Assembly (NCBI GenBank): GCA_009782435.1
Contig: WRJA01000001.1
Span: forward strand, 1 to 64,000
Reading direction: 5' to 3'
DNA length: 64,000 nucleotides
DNA from: Oscillospiraceae bacterium
GTDB lineage: Bacteria; Bacillota; Clostridia; Oscillospirales; Oscillospiraceae
Below the pieces are notes generated by a model. That model saw only the letters and a list, made by a program, of their open reading frames with translations. It searched no databases and was not told where the DNA came from. This document shows positions 42,199 through 51,450 of the stretch, piece by piece (the stretch's first letter is position 1; the number at the start of each line of letters is the position of its first letter). Both the position numbers and the translations under genes were made by a program.

Positions 42199-43047
42199 TC
42201 AATAAAGGTCTGTGTACACTCCGGTCACGCCCACCTTAAGCAAAGCCGAGATCTCGCTTTCAACGTTGACCGTATGCGTATAAAGTGATACGCCGGAAGC
42301 GAGCAGAGCTTCGACATATCCTTCCCGCTCAGTGAGTTCAACAGGGAAAGTCACGCCCCATAAGCCGGCCGCCGCGGAAAATTCCGATATGAAATCCGTA
42401 TCCGTTTTCATATCCCAGTCCAAGCGGTAGAGCGTGAGTATTACGCTTTTAAACCCCATCGCCCTCACGGCTTCAAGCTCCTGCGGAAAATAGATCTGCG
42501 GTATAAACCTTGATATAAGCTCCGGATATGCCGAAGCGATCTTTTCCAAAATCCGCAGGTTGTCTTCTTTGCAATCGGTAATGATATATAATCCCTCGTA
42601 TTCGCGCAGCAAACCTGCGAGAGACTTCAGTGAAAGCGGAGTCAATTCCCCGAAAATAAGAGAGGACTCGAACTCCTCAAGATCAAGCGGGAAGTCATCG
42701 TCTGAGTGTCCGGGCAGATAATTGCGGTTCCAGTCGTGCAGGCACACGGGCTCGCCGTCTTTTGTCAGCACAAAATCCAGTTCGATATAACGGGCGCCGC
42801 GCTCATAAGCGGCGCTGAGCGCGTTTTCGGAATTTGTTACGGTAAATCTGCCGAACTCCCCGCCGCCGTGTATGATCCGCTCAGCCGGCGGCGGGCTCTC
42901 CGGCCCGGAGTAAGGCGGCGCCGTATCCGCAGCCTCAGGCGCGCCTGTTTCCGAAACCCCTGCTTCCGGCGCCGGCTTTCGGTCGCAGCCGAAAAAAACG
43001 ACGATAACGGCAATCGTCGCCGCAGCCGCAAGCCACCGCGTTTTCAC
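42199..43047 (-). CDS. Glycerophosphodiester phosphodiesterase lipoprotein
   Basis: 282 aa from the GTG at 43047, one base after the gltX stop, with GGAGGG as ribosome site; the longer frame to 43077 would overlap gltX. Lipobox FFGC, a Pro/Ala linker, then a GDPD TIM barrel: the catalytic His in IIHGGGEF, the E/D pair in YIELDFVLTKDGEPVCLHD, and downstream strands. It would hydrolyse glycerophosphodiesters from lipids or teichoic acids outside the membrane. Only the HGG- form replaces the usual HRG, so the Arg next to the catalytic His is missing. Confidence 0.85.
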   Translation of the reverse strand: MKTRWLAAAATIAVIVVFFGCDRKPAPEAGVSETGAPEAADTAPPYSGPESPPPAERIIHGGGEFGRFTVTNSENALSAAYERGARYIELDFVLTKDGEPVCLHDWNRNYLPGHSDDDFPLDLEEFESSLIFGELTPLSLKSLAGLLREYEGLYIITDCKEDNLRILEKIASAYPELISRFIPQIYFPQELEAVRAMGFKSVILTLYRLDWDMKTDTDFISEFSAAAGLWGVTFPVELTEREGYVEALLASGVSLYTHTVNVESEISALLKVGVTGVYTDLY

Positions 43048-43048
43048 G

Positions 43049-44533
43049 TCAGCCCTCCGCCGACTCGCGGCGCTCAACGGCCGATCTCAATTTTTCGATT
43101 CCTTTTTCTATCCTCGCAAGGGTTTCGGCTTTTCCGAGTATCCTGCAGATCTCGACCGCTCCGCCCGGCGTGACCGCTTTTCCGGAAACGGCTGTCCTGA
43201 CCGGCCACATCAGCGTCGCGTTTTTTACTCCGAGGCGCTCGGCTGTTTCGGCCATCGCGCGGTTTATGCCGGCGTCATCCCACGCCGAAACGCTCTCAAG
43301 CGCCGGCAGGGCCGCTTTCAGCATTTCGGACGAAACGGCCTCGTCGGTTTTGGATTTTTTATGGATGTAAAGCTCAGTATCATATTCCGCGGTCGTGTCG
43401 AAAAAATCAAGCTTCCCCGGTATATCCGACAGCTTTTCACACCGCTGCTGCAAGAGCGGCGCTATAAGATCGGGGTCGATACACGGGTTTTTGACAGCTT
43501 TTCGTATGTACGGCCGCGCAAGGACGGCAAATTCCTCCGCCGGCATCGCTCTTATGTATTCGCTGTTGAAGTGAGCAAGTTTTTCAATGTCAAATATCGC
43601 GGGAGATTTTGATATGCCGGCTATGTCAAAGACTCCGCACAGCTCGGAGAGAGAAAACATCTCCCTCTCCCCGCCGGGACTCCACCCCAACAAAGCGACA
43701 TAATTGATCACAGCCGGAGCAAGGTACCCCAGCGCGGTCAAATCTTCATACGACGGATCACCGCGGCGTTTACTCATCTTGTTGTTCGCGTCGCGCATGA
43801 CCGGCGGACAGTGTATATATTTGGGCGGTTCCCAGCCGAACGACTCATATAAGAGATTATATTTCGGCGCGCTCGAGAGATATTCCGTCCCACGGACCAC
43901 GTGCGTTATTCCCATGAGCCGGTCGTCTATGACATTGGCGAAATTATATGTCGGCAGGCCGTCCGATTTTATTAAAACATTGTCGTCGAGCGTATCGTTT
44001 TTTACCGTTATCTTACCGAAAACCTCATCATAAACAGAGGTCTCGCCCTCTTGCGGTATCTTTTGCCTGATAACAAAAGGGACCTTCGCTTCGAGCAATT
44101 CGTTTATGCGGCTCTCGGAGAGGCGTCCGCAGCGCCCGTCATATTTTCTCCCTGCTCCGGCGCCGGGACCATCTTCTCCTTGAGCGTCCTTTTCGCAAAA
44201 ACAGCGGTACGCTCCGCCGAGTTTTATGAGCAGCTCGGCGTAATTCGAATATATTTCCCGCCGTTCGGTCTGGACATACGGTCCTGAAGGCGAGGGCTTG
44301 TCCGGTCCTTCGTCATATATCAGGCCGCACTCATCCAGAGTCTTAAAAATCGCTTCGACCGCGCCTTCCGTAAAGCGGTTCAGGTCGGTGTCCTCTATAC
44401 GCAAGATGAAACGCCCCGCGTTTTTTCGCGCGATGAGATAAGCGTACAGCGCGGTGCGAAGATTACCCACATGCATATGACCCGTCGGACTCGGCGCGAA
44501 TCTGGTGCGCACCCCGCCTTTGGGTATGCTCAT
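43049..44533 (-). CDS. gltX: Glutamyl-tRNA synthetase
   Basis: 494 aa from ATG 44533 (MSIPKGGVRTRFAPSPTGH); the frame is open to 44623 and ATG 44599 is an alternative, but the promoter's predicted start at about 44628 leaves no leader for the longest form. Class I HIGH-type motif PSPTGHMHVGN, KMSKR motif as KMSKRRGD, and a C-terminal anticodon-binding helical domain. Charges tRNA-Glu (and possibly tRNA-Gln in organisms using GatCAB). Divergent from the aminotransferase. Confidence 0.95.
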   Translation of the reverse strand: MSIPKGGVRTRFAPSPTGHMHVGNLRTALYAYLIARKNAGRFILRIEDTDLNRFTEGAVEAIFKTLDECGLIYDEGPDKPSPSGPYVQTERREIYSNYAELLIKLGGAYRCFCEKDAQGEDGPGAGAGRKYDGRCGRLSESRINELLEAKVPFVIRQKIPQEGETSVYDEVFGKITVKNDTLDDNVLIKSDGLPTYNFANVIDDRLMGITHVVRGTEYLSSAPKYNLLYESFGWEPPKYIHCPPVMRDANNKMSKRRGDPSYEDLTALGYLAPAVINYVALLGWSPGGEREMFSLSELCGVFDIAGISKSPAIFDIEKLAHFNSEYIRAMPAEEFAVLARPYIRKAVKNPCIDPDLIAPLLQQRCEKLSDIPGKLDFFDTTAEYDTELYIHKKSKTDEAVSSEMLKAALPALESVSAWDDAGINRAMAETAERLGVKNATLMWPVRTAVSGKAVTPGGAVEICRILGKAETLARIEKGIEKLRSAVERRESAEG

Positions 44534-44634
44534 CTCTTTTTCTTTAAAATAATCCGGACCCGCCACAGATATTTCCCCCGTTTTACTTATTTGATGCATT
44601 CTCGGCTTATCATACGTCAACAATCGTCAGGTTA

Positions 44635-44663
44635 ATATTATTTCACCTCCGAACGATTGTCAA
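44635..44663 (-). promoter_or_regulatory. Sigma-A promoter of gltX
   Basis: Minus strand TTGACA (44658-44663), 17-bp spacer, TAATAT (44635-44640). Its -35 box overlaps that of the divergent promoter at 44657-44685. Confidence 0.8.
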
Positions 44664-44685
44664 GGCCGGGAGGATATGATAAAAT
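44657..44685 (+). promoter_or_regulatory. Sigma-A promoter of the aminotransferase-trpS operon
   Basis: TTGTCA (44657-44662), 17-bp spacer, TAAAAT (44680-44685). Shares the -35 site, in opposite direction, with the gltX promoter. Confidence 0.75.
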
Positions 44686-44714
44686 ATTAAAATGACCGTA
44701 TAAGGAGAGCCGCC

Positions 44715-45905
44715 ATGATATCCGATAATATGATCAGACTTGCCGCTTCAAACAGCGCCATCCGCGCCATGTTTGAAGAAGGTTTGAGACTCGCCGCAGA
44801 ATACGGGCGGGAGAACGTTTTTGACTTTTCGCTCGGAAACCCCAATTTCCCGGCGCCGCCGGAGGTCAACCGGGCTTTGCGCGATATACTTGAGGAAGAG
44901 GAAAGCACTCTCGTGCACGGATATATGACCAACGCGGGTTTTCCCGATGTGCGCGACACGGTAGCAGCCTCGCTTAACGAGCGCTTCGGAGGAACTTTCG
45001 GAAAAGAAAATATTATCATGACTGCCGGCGCCGCCGGCGGCTTGAACATAATATTAAAAACTCTGCTTAATCCCGGCGACGAGGTCATAGTTTTCGCCCC
45101 GTATTTTCTTGAATACGGCAACTATGTGAACAATTACGGAGGAGTCATAATGCCCGTTCACTCGGCGGAGCCCGATTTTCAGCCGGACGCAAAGCTCCTC
45201 AAAGCAGCCGTCACTAAGAAAACCAAAGCCGTCATCATCAACAACCCGAACAACCCGACAGGCGTTGTTTATTCGGAAAATACGATCAGGTCGATCTCCG
45301 AGGCGCTGGATGAAAAACAAAAAGAATTGGGGTCCCCCGTGTACCTCATTTCCGACGAACCGTACAGGGAACTCTGCTACGACGGTCATTCCGCCGTGTG
45401 GCTGCCGAACTGCTTCAAAAACACGATCGTCTGCTACTCCTGGTCAAAATCCCTCTCGCTGCCCGGCGAACGCATCGGCTACCTCGCGATACCGCCGCAG
45501 GCGGAGGACGGCGCGCGTATAGCCGAGGCCGCCGCCATTGCGGGGCGCGTACTCGGTTTCATAAACGCCCCGTCTCTTATGCAGCGCGCGGCGGCAAGGT
45601 GCATAAGAACGAGCATTGATATAAACTGCTATGACCAAAACCGAAAAAATCTGCACGGCGCGCTCACATCCTTAGGTTTTAAGACTACTTATCCGGCCGG
45701 GGCGTTTTATCTTTGGATGAAGTCTCCCGAGCCGGATGAAAAAGTCTTTGTGAACAAAGCGAAATCTTTGCGGCTACTCCTTGTTCCGGGCAGTTCTTTT
45801 GCGGGACCCGGCTATGTCCGTATCGCCTACTGCGTGTCGCCGGATATGATCCCGCGCTCTCTTCCCGCCTTTAAAGAGCTTGCCGGCGAATATGATCTTA
45901 TATGA
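44715..45905 (+). CDS. Pyridoxal-phosphate aminotransferase, class I/II
   Basis: 396 aa; ATG preceded by AAGGAGAG. PLP residues are visible: the NPNNPTG segment, Asp in LISDEPYREL, and the Schiff-base Lys in YSWSKSLSLPGERIG, with a C-terminal Arg region (YVRIAYCVS). Fold-type I aspartate/aromatic aminotransferase-like; amino-acid specificity cannot be fixed. Cotranscribed with trpS, 10 bp downstream. Confidence 0.93.
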   Translation: MISDNMIRLAASNSAIRAMFEEGLRLAAEYGRENVFDFSLGNPNFPAPPEVNRALRDILEEEESTLVHGYMTNAGFPDVRDTVAASLNERFGGTFGKENIIMTAGAAGGLNIILKTLLNPGDEVIVFAPYFLEYGNYVNNYGGVIMPVHSAEPDFQPDAKLLKAAVTKKTKAVIINNPNNPTGVVYSENTIRSISEALDEKQKELGSPVYLISDEPYRELCYDGHSAVWLPNCFKNTIVCYSWSKSLSLPGERIGYLAIPPQAEDGARIAEAAAIAGRVLGFINAPSLMQRAAARCIRTSIDINCYDQNRKNLHGALTSLGFKTTYPAGAFYLWMKSPEPDEKVFVNKAKSLRLLLVPGSSFAGPGYVRIAYCVSPDMIPRSLPAFKELAGEYDLI

Positions 45906-45915
45906 TCGGGGATCA

Positions 45916-46920
45916 ATGCAGATGAATGACAAAAAAACCATACTCTCCGGCATACAGCCCTCGGGCGAACTGACTCTCGGGTCATATTTGGGCGCAATAA
46001 AAAACTGGGTGGAGCTGTCTTCCGATTACGATTGCTTCTACTGTATAGTCGATATGCACGCCGTGACCGTAAGGCAGGACCCGGCGCTTCTGCGCAAACG
46101 AACTCTTGAGCAGCTCGCGCAATACATTGCCTGCGGGCTTGACCCTGAAAAAAACACGATCTTCATTCAAAGCCATATACCGGAGCTGGCGCAGCTCACT
46201 TGGGTACTTATGTGTCACACCGGTTTCGGCGAGTTGTCGCGCATGACTCAATTTAAAGACAAGAGCGCGAAAAATTCCGATAATATCAACGCGGGACTTT
46301 TTACCTACCCCGTTCTCATGGCGGCCGACATCCTGTTGTACCAAGCTCATTTGGTGCCGGTCGGCGGAGACCAGAAGCAGCATGTCGAACTGACCCGTGA
46401 TATCGCGCTGCGCTTCAACGCTTTGCACGGCGAAGTGTTCACAATTCCGGAGTCCTTTATACCAAAAATCGGGGCCCGGATAATGAGCTTGACGTCGCCG
46501 GAAAACAAAATGTCAAAATCCGACGCAGACCCGGACGGCTGTGTATTCCTGATGCAAAAACCCGAAGAAATTATGCGCCGGTTCAAGCGAGCCGTCACAG
46601 ACAGCGAAACAAACGTCCGCTTTGACCCGGCAAAAAAACCCGGGATTTCAAATCTCATCTCCGTGTATTCCGCTGTTTCGGGAAACAGCATCACCGAAAC
46701 TGAAGCCCTTTTTTCCGGGAAAGGCTACGGCGATTTTAAAACGGCGGTCGGCGAAGCGGTCGTCGAGCTTTTCCGCCCCATACGCGAGGAGACCGATCGC
46801 TTGCTCGGCGATAAGGCTTATCTTGAAAGCGCATATAAAAAAGGAGCGGAAAAAGCTTCGGGGGTCGCCGGGAAAACTCTTCGCAAAATATACAAAAAAA
46901 TCGGTTTTATTCCCTTATAA
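45916..46920 (+). CDS. trpS: Tryptophanyl-tRNA synthetase
   Basis: 334 aa from ATG 45916 (ATG 45922 is equally possible; TCGGGGAT lies upstream). The frame is open back into the aminotransferase gene. Class I motifs: PSGELTLGSYLGA (HIGH-type) and KMSKSDAD (KMSKS). Charges tRNA-Trp. Normal length for the bacterial enzyme. Confidence 0.95.
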   Translation: MQMNDKKTILSGIQPSGELTLGSYLGAIKNWVELSSDYDCFYCIVDMHAVTVRQDPALLRKRTLEQLAQYIACGLDPEKNTIFIQSHIPELAQLTWVLMCHTGFGELSRMTQFKDKSAKNSDNINAGLFTYPVLMAADILLYQAHLVPVGGDQKQHVELTRDIALRFNALHGEVFTIPESFIPKIGARIMSLTSPENKMSKSDADPDGCVFLMQKPEEIMRRFKRAVTDSETNVRFDPAKKPGISNLISVYSAVSGNSITETEALFSGKGYGDFKTAVGEAVVELFRPIREETDRLLGDKAYLESAYKKGAEKASGVAGKTLRKIYKKIGFIPL

Positions 46921-46964
46921 GGCGTTTAATACATATTGCCGAAAGCGGGATACGGGAGAACGAC

Positions 46965-48083
46965 ATGCCCTTGGAAAAAGATCTTATCATAAAAACATGC
47001 CTGGCATTGGTCGCGGCTTTCGCCATAAGTTTCGCGGCCACGCCAATAGTTAAGTCGTTCGCGCACAAAGTCGGCGCCATGGACAATCCCGGAGAAATGC
47101 GAAGGATCCATGACAGGCCCATACCGCGGCTCGGCGGTCTTGCCATATTTCTCGGTTTTCTGCTCAGCGTGGTGCTTTTTGCGGAAATCGACCGTCAGGT
47201 CCGCGGGGTCTTGACAGGCGCGGTACTGATCGTCATCGTCGGCGTTTTGGACGATATCATCTCGGTCAACGCATGGGTAAAAATAGTTTTTCAGACAGCC
47301 GCCGCCATCATCGCGGCCGTAAACGGCGTTGCGGTCGAGATCATTATGAACCCGAACATATTCAGCGCAAACAACTATCTGCACCTCGGCATGTTTTCCG
47401 TCCCTCTGACTGTTATCTGGATCGTGGCGATAACGAACTCCGTAAACCTCATAGACGGGCTCGACGGTTTGGCCTGCGGCGTATCCGCGATCAGTTCCGT
47501 AACCATGCTCGTCATAGCGGCGGTGGTTTCCACCGGAAATGTCGTCGTCATTCCGGCAGCCCTTGCCGGCGCTTGTATCGGATTTATTCCGTATAACTTC
47601 AATCCCGCAAAGATTTTTATGGGCGACACCGGAGCTCTGCTTTTGGGTTATGTTTTAGCTACCTTGTCAGTTATGGGACTGTTTAAGTTTTACGCTGTTA
47701 TAACTTTTGCCGTTCCGTTTTTGGTTCTCGCCGTTCCGCTCGTTGATACCGTATTCGCCTTTTTTCGCAGGCTTTTTAAAGGCCGAAACCCACTCAAGCC
47801 CGACAGGGGGCATTTTCACCACAGACTCATAGATATGGGGCTTTCCCAGAAACAGGCTGTGGCAATACTGTATTCGGTCAGCGCTATTTTGGGCGTCGCC
47901 GCCGTTATTTTGGCGACCGGCGAAGAGCTGAAAGCATTGTTTTTTGTCGCAGCCGTCTGCGTCGCTGCCGCCGTAACAGCTTTTATCCTGCGTGAAATGA
48001 AAGCCCATGAACATACAGTCGAACCTGAAAAAACCGATGACGCGCCGGCAATCGGCGAAAAAAACGACTATGAAGACGATTAA
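46965..48083 (+). CDS. tagO: Undecaprenyl-phosphate N-acetylglucosaminyl-1-phosphate transferase (TagO/WecA type)
   Basis: 372 aa, about 11 helices. Family motifs: DNPGEMRRIHDRPIPRLGG, NLIDGLDGLACG (metal-binding Asp), GDTGALLLGY and the RGHFHHRL nucleotide/sugar motif. Makes the first lipid-linked intermediate of wall teichoic acid or related polymers. Charged C-terminal tail. Its end overlaps wecB by 14 bp. Confidence 0.92.
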   Translation: MPLEKDLIIKTCLALVAAFAISFAATPIVKSFAHKVGAMDNPGEMRRIHDRPIPRLGGLAIFLGFLLSVVLFAEIDRQVRGVLTGAVLIVIVGVLDDIISVNAWVKIVFQTAAAIIAAVNGVAVEIIMNPNIFSANNYLHLGMFSVPLTVIWIVAITNSVNLIDGLDGLACGVSAISSVTMLVIAAVVSTGNVVVIPAALAGACIGFIPYNFNPAKIFMGDTGALLLGYVLATLSVMGLFKFYAVITFAVPFLVLAVPLVDTVFAFFRRLFKGRNPLKPDRGHFHHRLIDMGLSQKQAVAILYSVSAILGVAAVILATGEELKALFFVAAVCVAAAVTAFILREMKAHEHTVEPEKTDDAPAIGEKNDYEDD

Positions 48084-49218
48084 GATATTATCCGTGTTCG
48101 GCACGAGACCCGAAGCCGTTAAGATGGCGCCGCTCGCGGCGGAACTGTCGCGCCGCTCCGAGACGGAAAACACGGTATGCGTCACGGCGCAGCACCGACA
48201 GATGTTGGACGGCGTACTGAAACAGTTCGGCATCTCAGCAGATCATGACCTCGATATCATGGAGCCCGGACAAACCTTATGCAAGATCACAACAAAAATA
48301 TTGGACGGTTTGGGAGACGTGATAAAAAAAACACGACCCGATCTTGTTCTGGTCCATGGCGACACTACGACAGCTTTCACAAGCGCGCTTGCGGCTTTTT
48401 ATGAACAAATACCTGTCGGACATGTTGAAGCCGGGCTGCGCACCGGCAATCGCTATTCTCCCTATCCCGAGGAAATGAACCGCAGCTTACTCGGAAGGCT
48501 GGCTGATTATCACTTTGCTCCCACAGCGAAAAACGCCGCGAATTTACGGCGCGAAGGCATAGAAAAAGGCATATTCGTGACCGGAAACACAGTCATAGAC
48601 GCCATGAAATATACGACCGGCAAAAATATAAGCTATTCCCGTGATGATCTCAGAACCGTTAACTTCAAATCCCGCCGCGTGATAACGCTCACCTGTCACC
48701 GCAGAGAGAATTACGGGAAACCCATGGAAAACATTTTCGGCGCGATACGCGACCTTGTCACTACCTTTGACGACATTGAGGTCGTATATCCCGTCCATAT
48801 GAATCCCGCTGTTCGCGGCCCGGCTTCGGCAATGCTCGGCGGAATCCCTCGCATACACCTCACGGAACCCCTTGAAGTCACTGATATGCACAAACTTATG
48901 TCTGAAAGCTTCATGGTTATGACCGATTCCGGCGGGCTCCAAGAGGAAGCGCCCGCTCTCGGCAAACCCGTGATCGTCTTGAGGACGGAAACCGAGCGTC
49001 CGGAAGCGGTCGCAGCCGGGACCGCGGTCGTGGCCGGCGTCCGACGTGAAGATATAACGAGAATCGCCGGTATCCTCCTGACCGACGCCGGGGAATACGA
49101 CAAAATGGCCAAAGCGGTGAACCCGTACGGCGACGGGCGAGCAAGCGAACGAATTGCAGACTGTATACTGTACGGGTTCGGTCTGTGTGACAGAATGCCC
49201 GCGGAGTTTTCGATATGA
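48070..49218 (+). CDS. wecB: UDP-N-acetylglucosamine 2-epimerase (non-hydrolysing)
   Basis: 382 aa from ATG 48070 (MKTIKILSVFGTRPEA); the frame extends back to 48007 inside tagO. Signature segments: VFGTRPEAVKMAPL, VHGDTTTAF, GHVEAGLRT, TCHRRENYG, and MTDSGGLQEEAPALGKPV. Converts UDP-GlcNAc to UDP-ManNAc for teichoic-acid linkage units or capsule. Coupled to tagO, which supplies the matching lipid intermediate. Confidence 0.94.
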   Translation: MKTIKILSVFGTRPEAVKMAPLAAELSRRSETENTVCVTAQHRQMLDGVLKQFGISADHDLDIMEPGQTLCKITTKILDGLGDVIKKTRPDLVLVHGDTTTAFTSALAAFYEQIPVGHVEAGLRTGNRYSPYPEEMNRSLLGRLADYHFAPTAKNAANLRREGIEKGIFVTGNTVIDAMKYTTGKNISYSRDDLRTVNFKSRRVITLTCHRRENYGKPMENIFGAIRDLVTTFDDIEVVYPVHMNPAVRGPASAMLGGIPRIHLTEPLEVTDMHKLMSESFMVMTDSGGLQEEAPALGKPVIVLRTETERPEAVAAGTAVVAGVRREDITRIAGILLTDAGEYDKMAKAVNPYGDGRASERIADCILYGFGLCDRMPAEFSI

Positions 49219-50009
49219 CACGAAACGACGGACGTGATTCAGTAAAAAAGAGAATAAGATTTTTCCCCCATCTCGGCGGCGCGGTCGTCGTTATTATCGT
49301 CTTTATCGCGATTCTTGTCATATTCACGCTGAATACGCCCGGAGTCATCGACACTCCGCCGGTGATCCTTCCGTCTCCCGTCACCGGGGGAGCGACCTCG
49401 GTGGACAGCGAAGAATACGGAAAACACAAAGACCGTGTCGAAATCAAAGTGACCGCGGAAACGGTCGTGGCCGTCATATCAACTCTTACGAGGGCCGCGG
49501 ACTACTCTCGCGTTATCAATGTTGAACGCTTTTCCGGCGCGAAAACAAGTCATACCGTGATAAACATATGGACACGCGGTCAAAACTCAAGAATCGGAAT
49601 CAACAACGGGGTCACAACAAAGGATATTTTGATAAAAAACGATGAGATATGGATAAAATACTCGGACTCGCCGGATTTTTATTACGGACATATCAACGAC
49701 GACCGGCATATTGAGACGGACGAGTATCAAAGTCTTATCACATATGAGGATATAGCAAAGCTTGCAGGAAGCGGAGTCACGGACGCGGGATATGTCGATT
49801 ACAACGGCGAAACCTGCATTTTCGCGGAATATATTTCAGGAAACTTCGGCTACAGAAATCTTGTGTATATATCCGTCGACACAGGGCTTATCATGGGCAA
49901 TGAGATGTATGACGGCGGCGAACTCATATACCGAATGTCGTCGGATATCCCCGATATTTCCACACCCGGCGACGATGTCTTTATTCCTCCGGAGCGTCAG
50001 CCGGCATAG
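49215..50009 (+). CDS. Single-pass membrane protein of unknown function
   Basis: 264 aa, ATGA overlap with wecB. Short basic N-terminus, one membrane helix (about 23-39) and an extracellular domain of mixed beta strands (VINIWTRGQNSRIGIN, VDYNGETCIFAEYISG). The alternation of strands resembles a lipoprotein-localisation-like barrel, but no family is recognised. Coupling to tagO-wecB suggests a role in wall polymer assembly. Its 3' end overlaps the convergent gene at 49981. Confidence 0.7.
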   Translation: MTRNDGRDSVKKRIRFFPHLGGAVVVIIVFIAILVIFTLNTPGVIDTPPVILPSPVTGGATSVDSEEYGKHKDRVEIKVTAETVVAVISTLTRAADYSRVINVERFSGAKTSHTVINIWTRGQNSRIGINNGVTTKDILIKNDEIWIKYSDSPDFYYGHINDDRHIETDEYQSLITYEDIAKLAGSGVTDAGYVDYNGETCIFAEYISGNFGYRNLVYISVDTGLIMGNEMYDGGELIYRMSSDIPDISTPGDDVFIPPERQPA

Positions 50010-50619
50010 ATTCCCGAATAACTCCATCAGGCTCTCCCTGATCATATCCGTACTCTTCATCGTACGGCGCTCCTCCGGTCTCTATATTCTGCGACGCCGC
50101 GTAACCGGGGATGTATCCCTCAACTCCATCCTCGGAGTCCTCTTCCCGCTCTTCCTCCGCCTCTTTAAATTCCGCGTGAAGCGTATGATTTGACGTTATC
50201 TTCTCAAATATATATTCTCCGGTCACTTCGATAATGATCCCGTCGACTCTGATTTCGCTTATCACATAGCCTTCATCCGGGATGATCGAAAAAACGGCGG
50301 CGGCACCTCTCGGCACGCCGACCGGTCCTGAGGGCGTAACTCTGCCGCCTTTCCCCGACGTTCCCGTTACGGTACAGCCCACAGACCTCGGTCTTTCTTC
50401 AGCGGGCGGCGCGGGAGTCGGCGGAGTCGCTGTGTTCACGGGAACTAAAAGTATCTCGTCCGATACGGGCAGCGCGGTAATTCCGGAAAAGGACTTTTCA
50501 TCGCCGGTTTTATTCTCGGAAACAAAACTGAACGCTCCGGACTTTATCGTCATGATCAGCGTTAAGACGGCAAGTAACGCCGCTGTGCCGGTGATAACAG
50601 CTTTTGCCCTGATATCCAA
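49981..50619 (-). CDS. Membrane-anchored protein with InlB-B-repeat-like domain and acidic tail
   Basis: 212 aa from TTG 50619 with AGAGGTAAG upstream (frame open to 50703). One N-terminal helix (about 6-24), a Thr/Pro linker, a small beta domain (about 80-145: GGRVTPSGPVGVPRGAAAVF, PDEGYVISEIRVDG, ITSNHTLHAEF) like the divergent InlB B-repeat family, and a very acidic C-terminal tail. Function unknown; surface adhesion-type domain. Confidence 0.65.
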   Translation of the reverse strand: MDIRAKAVITGTAALLAVLTLIMTIKSGAFSFVSENKTGDEKSFSGITALPVSDEILLVPVNTATPPTPAPPAEERPRSVGCTVTGTSGKGGRVTPSGPVGVPRGAAAVFSIIPDEGYVISEIRVDGIIIEVTGEYIFEKITSNHTLHAEFKEAEEEREEDSEDGVEGYIPGYAASQNIETGGAPYDEEYGYDQGEPDGVIRESMPADAPEE

Positions 50620-50680
50620 GATCTTACCTCTTTCTTTGTTATTAACACCAATCACAGGCTGTTCCGGGAGGAATAAAGAT

Positions 50681-51388
50681 TTGGTAAAAACCGCTTTGAT
50701 CACGGGGGCCGCGCGCGGTATAGGCGCGGCTTCCGCGCGCGCGCTTCACCGGGACGGGTTTGAAGTCATTATTAACTATAACAGGTCCGAAGCCGCGGCT
50801 TTGACCCTCGCGCGGGAACTGAATGCGAGAGCGATCAGGGCCGACGTATCCGAAAAAGACCAAGTCAAAGCGATGTTCGATGAAGCCGGGAGAATCGATA
50901 TACTCATAAACAACGCCGGTATCGCTCATTACGGCTTGTTCACCGATTCCGACGAGACGCTGCGGCGGCAAATCTTTTCCGTGAATGTCGAGGGCGCCAT
51001 GAACTGTTGCGCCTTTGCCCTGCCGGGCATGATCGCTCAAAAACAAGGAATAATCATAAACATATCTTCAGTCTGGGGTATTTACGGGGCTTCATGCGAA
51101 GCTGTATATTCAGCCTCCAAATCTGCCGTGACCGGCCTCACGCTGTCCCTCGCGAAAGAACTCGGCCCGTCCGGGATACGTGTCAACTGCGTCGCCCCCG
51201 GCGCGATCGATACCGGGATGACGGCAGGCTTCTCTGACGCCGACAAAGCAAATCTCGCCGAAAAAACGCCGCTTTGCCGGTTGGGCACGGCGCTCGACGT
51301 TGCAGAGCTTGTTTCTTTTCTCGCTCAAGACCGAGCGGCGTTCATAACGGGCCAGATCATCGGAGTTGACGGAGGCTTTATCGGGTGA
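50681..51388 (+). CDS. Short-chain dehydrogenase/reductase, FabG-like
   Basis: 235 aa from TTG 50681 with GGGAGGA 9 nt upstream; the frame is open to 50282, but only as antisense to the divergent gene. NAD(P) motif TGAARGIGAA, NNAG, catalytic Ser and YxxxK in ISSVWGIYGA...YSASKSA, and the C-terminal GQIIGVDGGF. A 3-oxoacyl-ACP reductase is the best guess, and an acpP is 2 kb away, but many SDRs look alike. Followed by a terminator. Confidence 0.9.
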   Translation: MVKTALITGAARGIGAASARALHRDGFEVIINYNRSEAAALTLARELNARAIRADVSEKDQVKAMFDEAGRIDILINNAGIAHYGLFTDSDETLRRQIFSVNVEGAMNCCAFALPGMIAQKQGIIINISSVWGIYGASCEAVYSASKSAVTGLTLSLAKELGPSGIRVNCVAPGAIDTGMTAGFSDADKANLAEKTPLCRLGTALDVAELVSFLAQDRAAFITGQIIGVDGGFIG

Positions 51389-51414
51389 CGCCGGGCGCCC
51401 GGATTCGAGAAAAC

Positions 51415-51440
51415 GGGAACCGACCTGATTGCCGGCTCCC
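51415..51440 (+). terminator. Terminator after the SDR gene
   Basis: 10-bp stem with two mismatches (GGGAACCGAC with GCCGGCTCCC), 6-nt loop, then TGTTTTTCTG. A perfect 12-bp palindrome CCGGGCGCCCGG (51391-51402) lies just before it. Confidence 0.65.
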
Positions 51441-51450
51441 TGTTTTTCTG

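Noticed and set aside
44534..44634. Possible T-box riboswitch before gltX
   Set aside because: No T-box core sequence and no leader terminator; the promoter leaves about 95 nt before the start codon, too short for a T-box.
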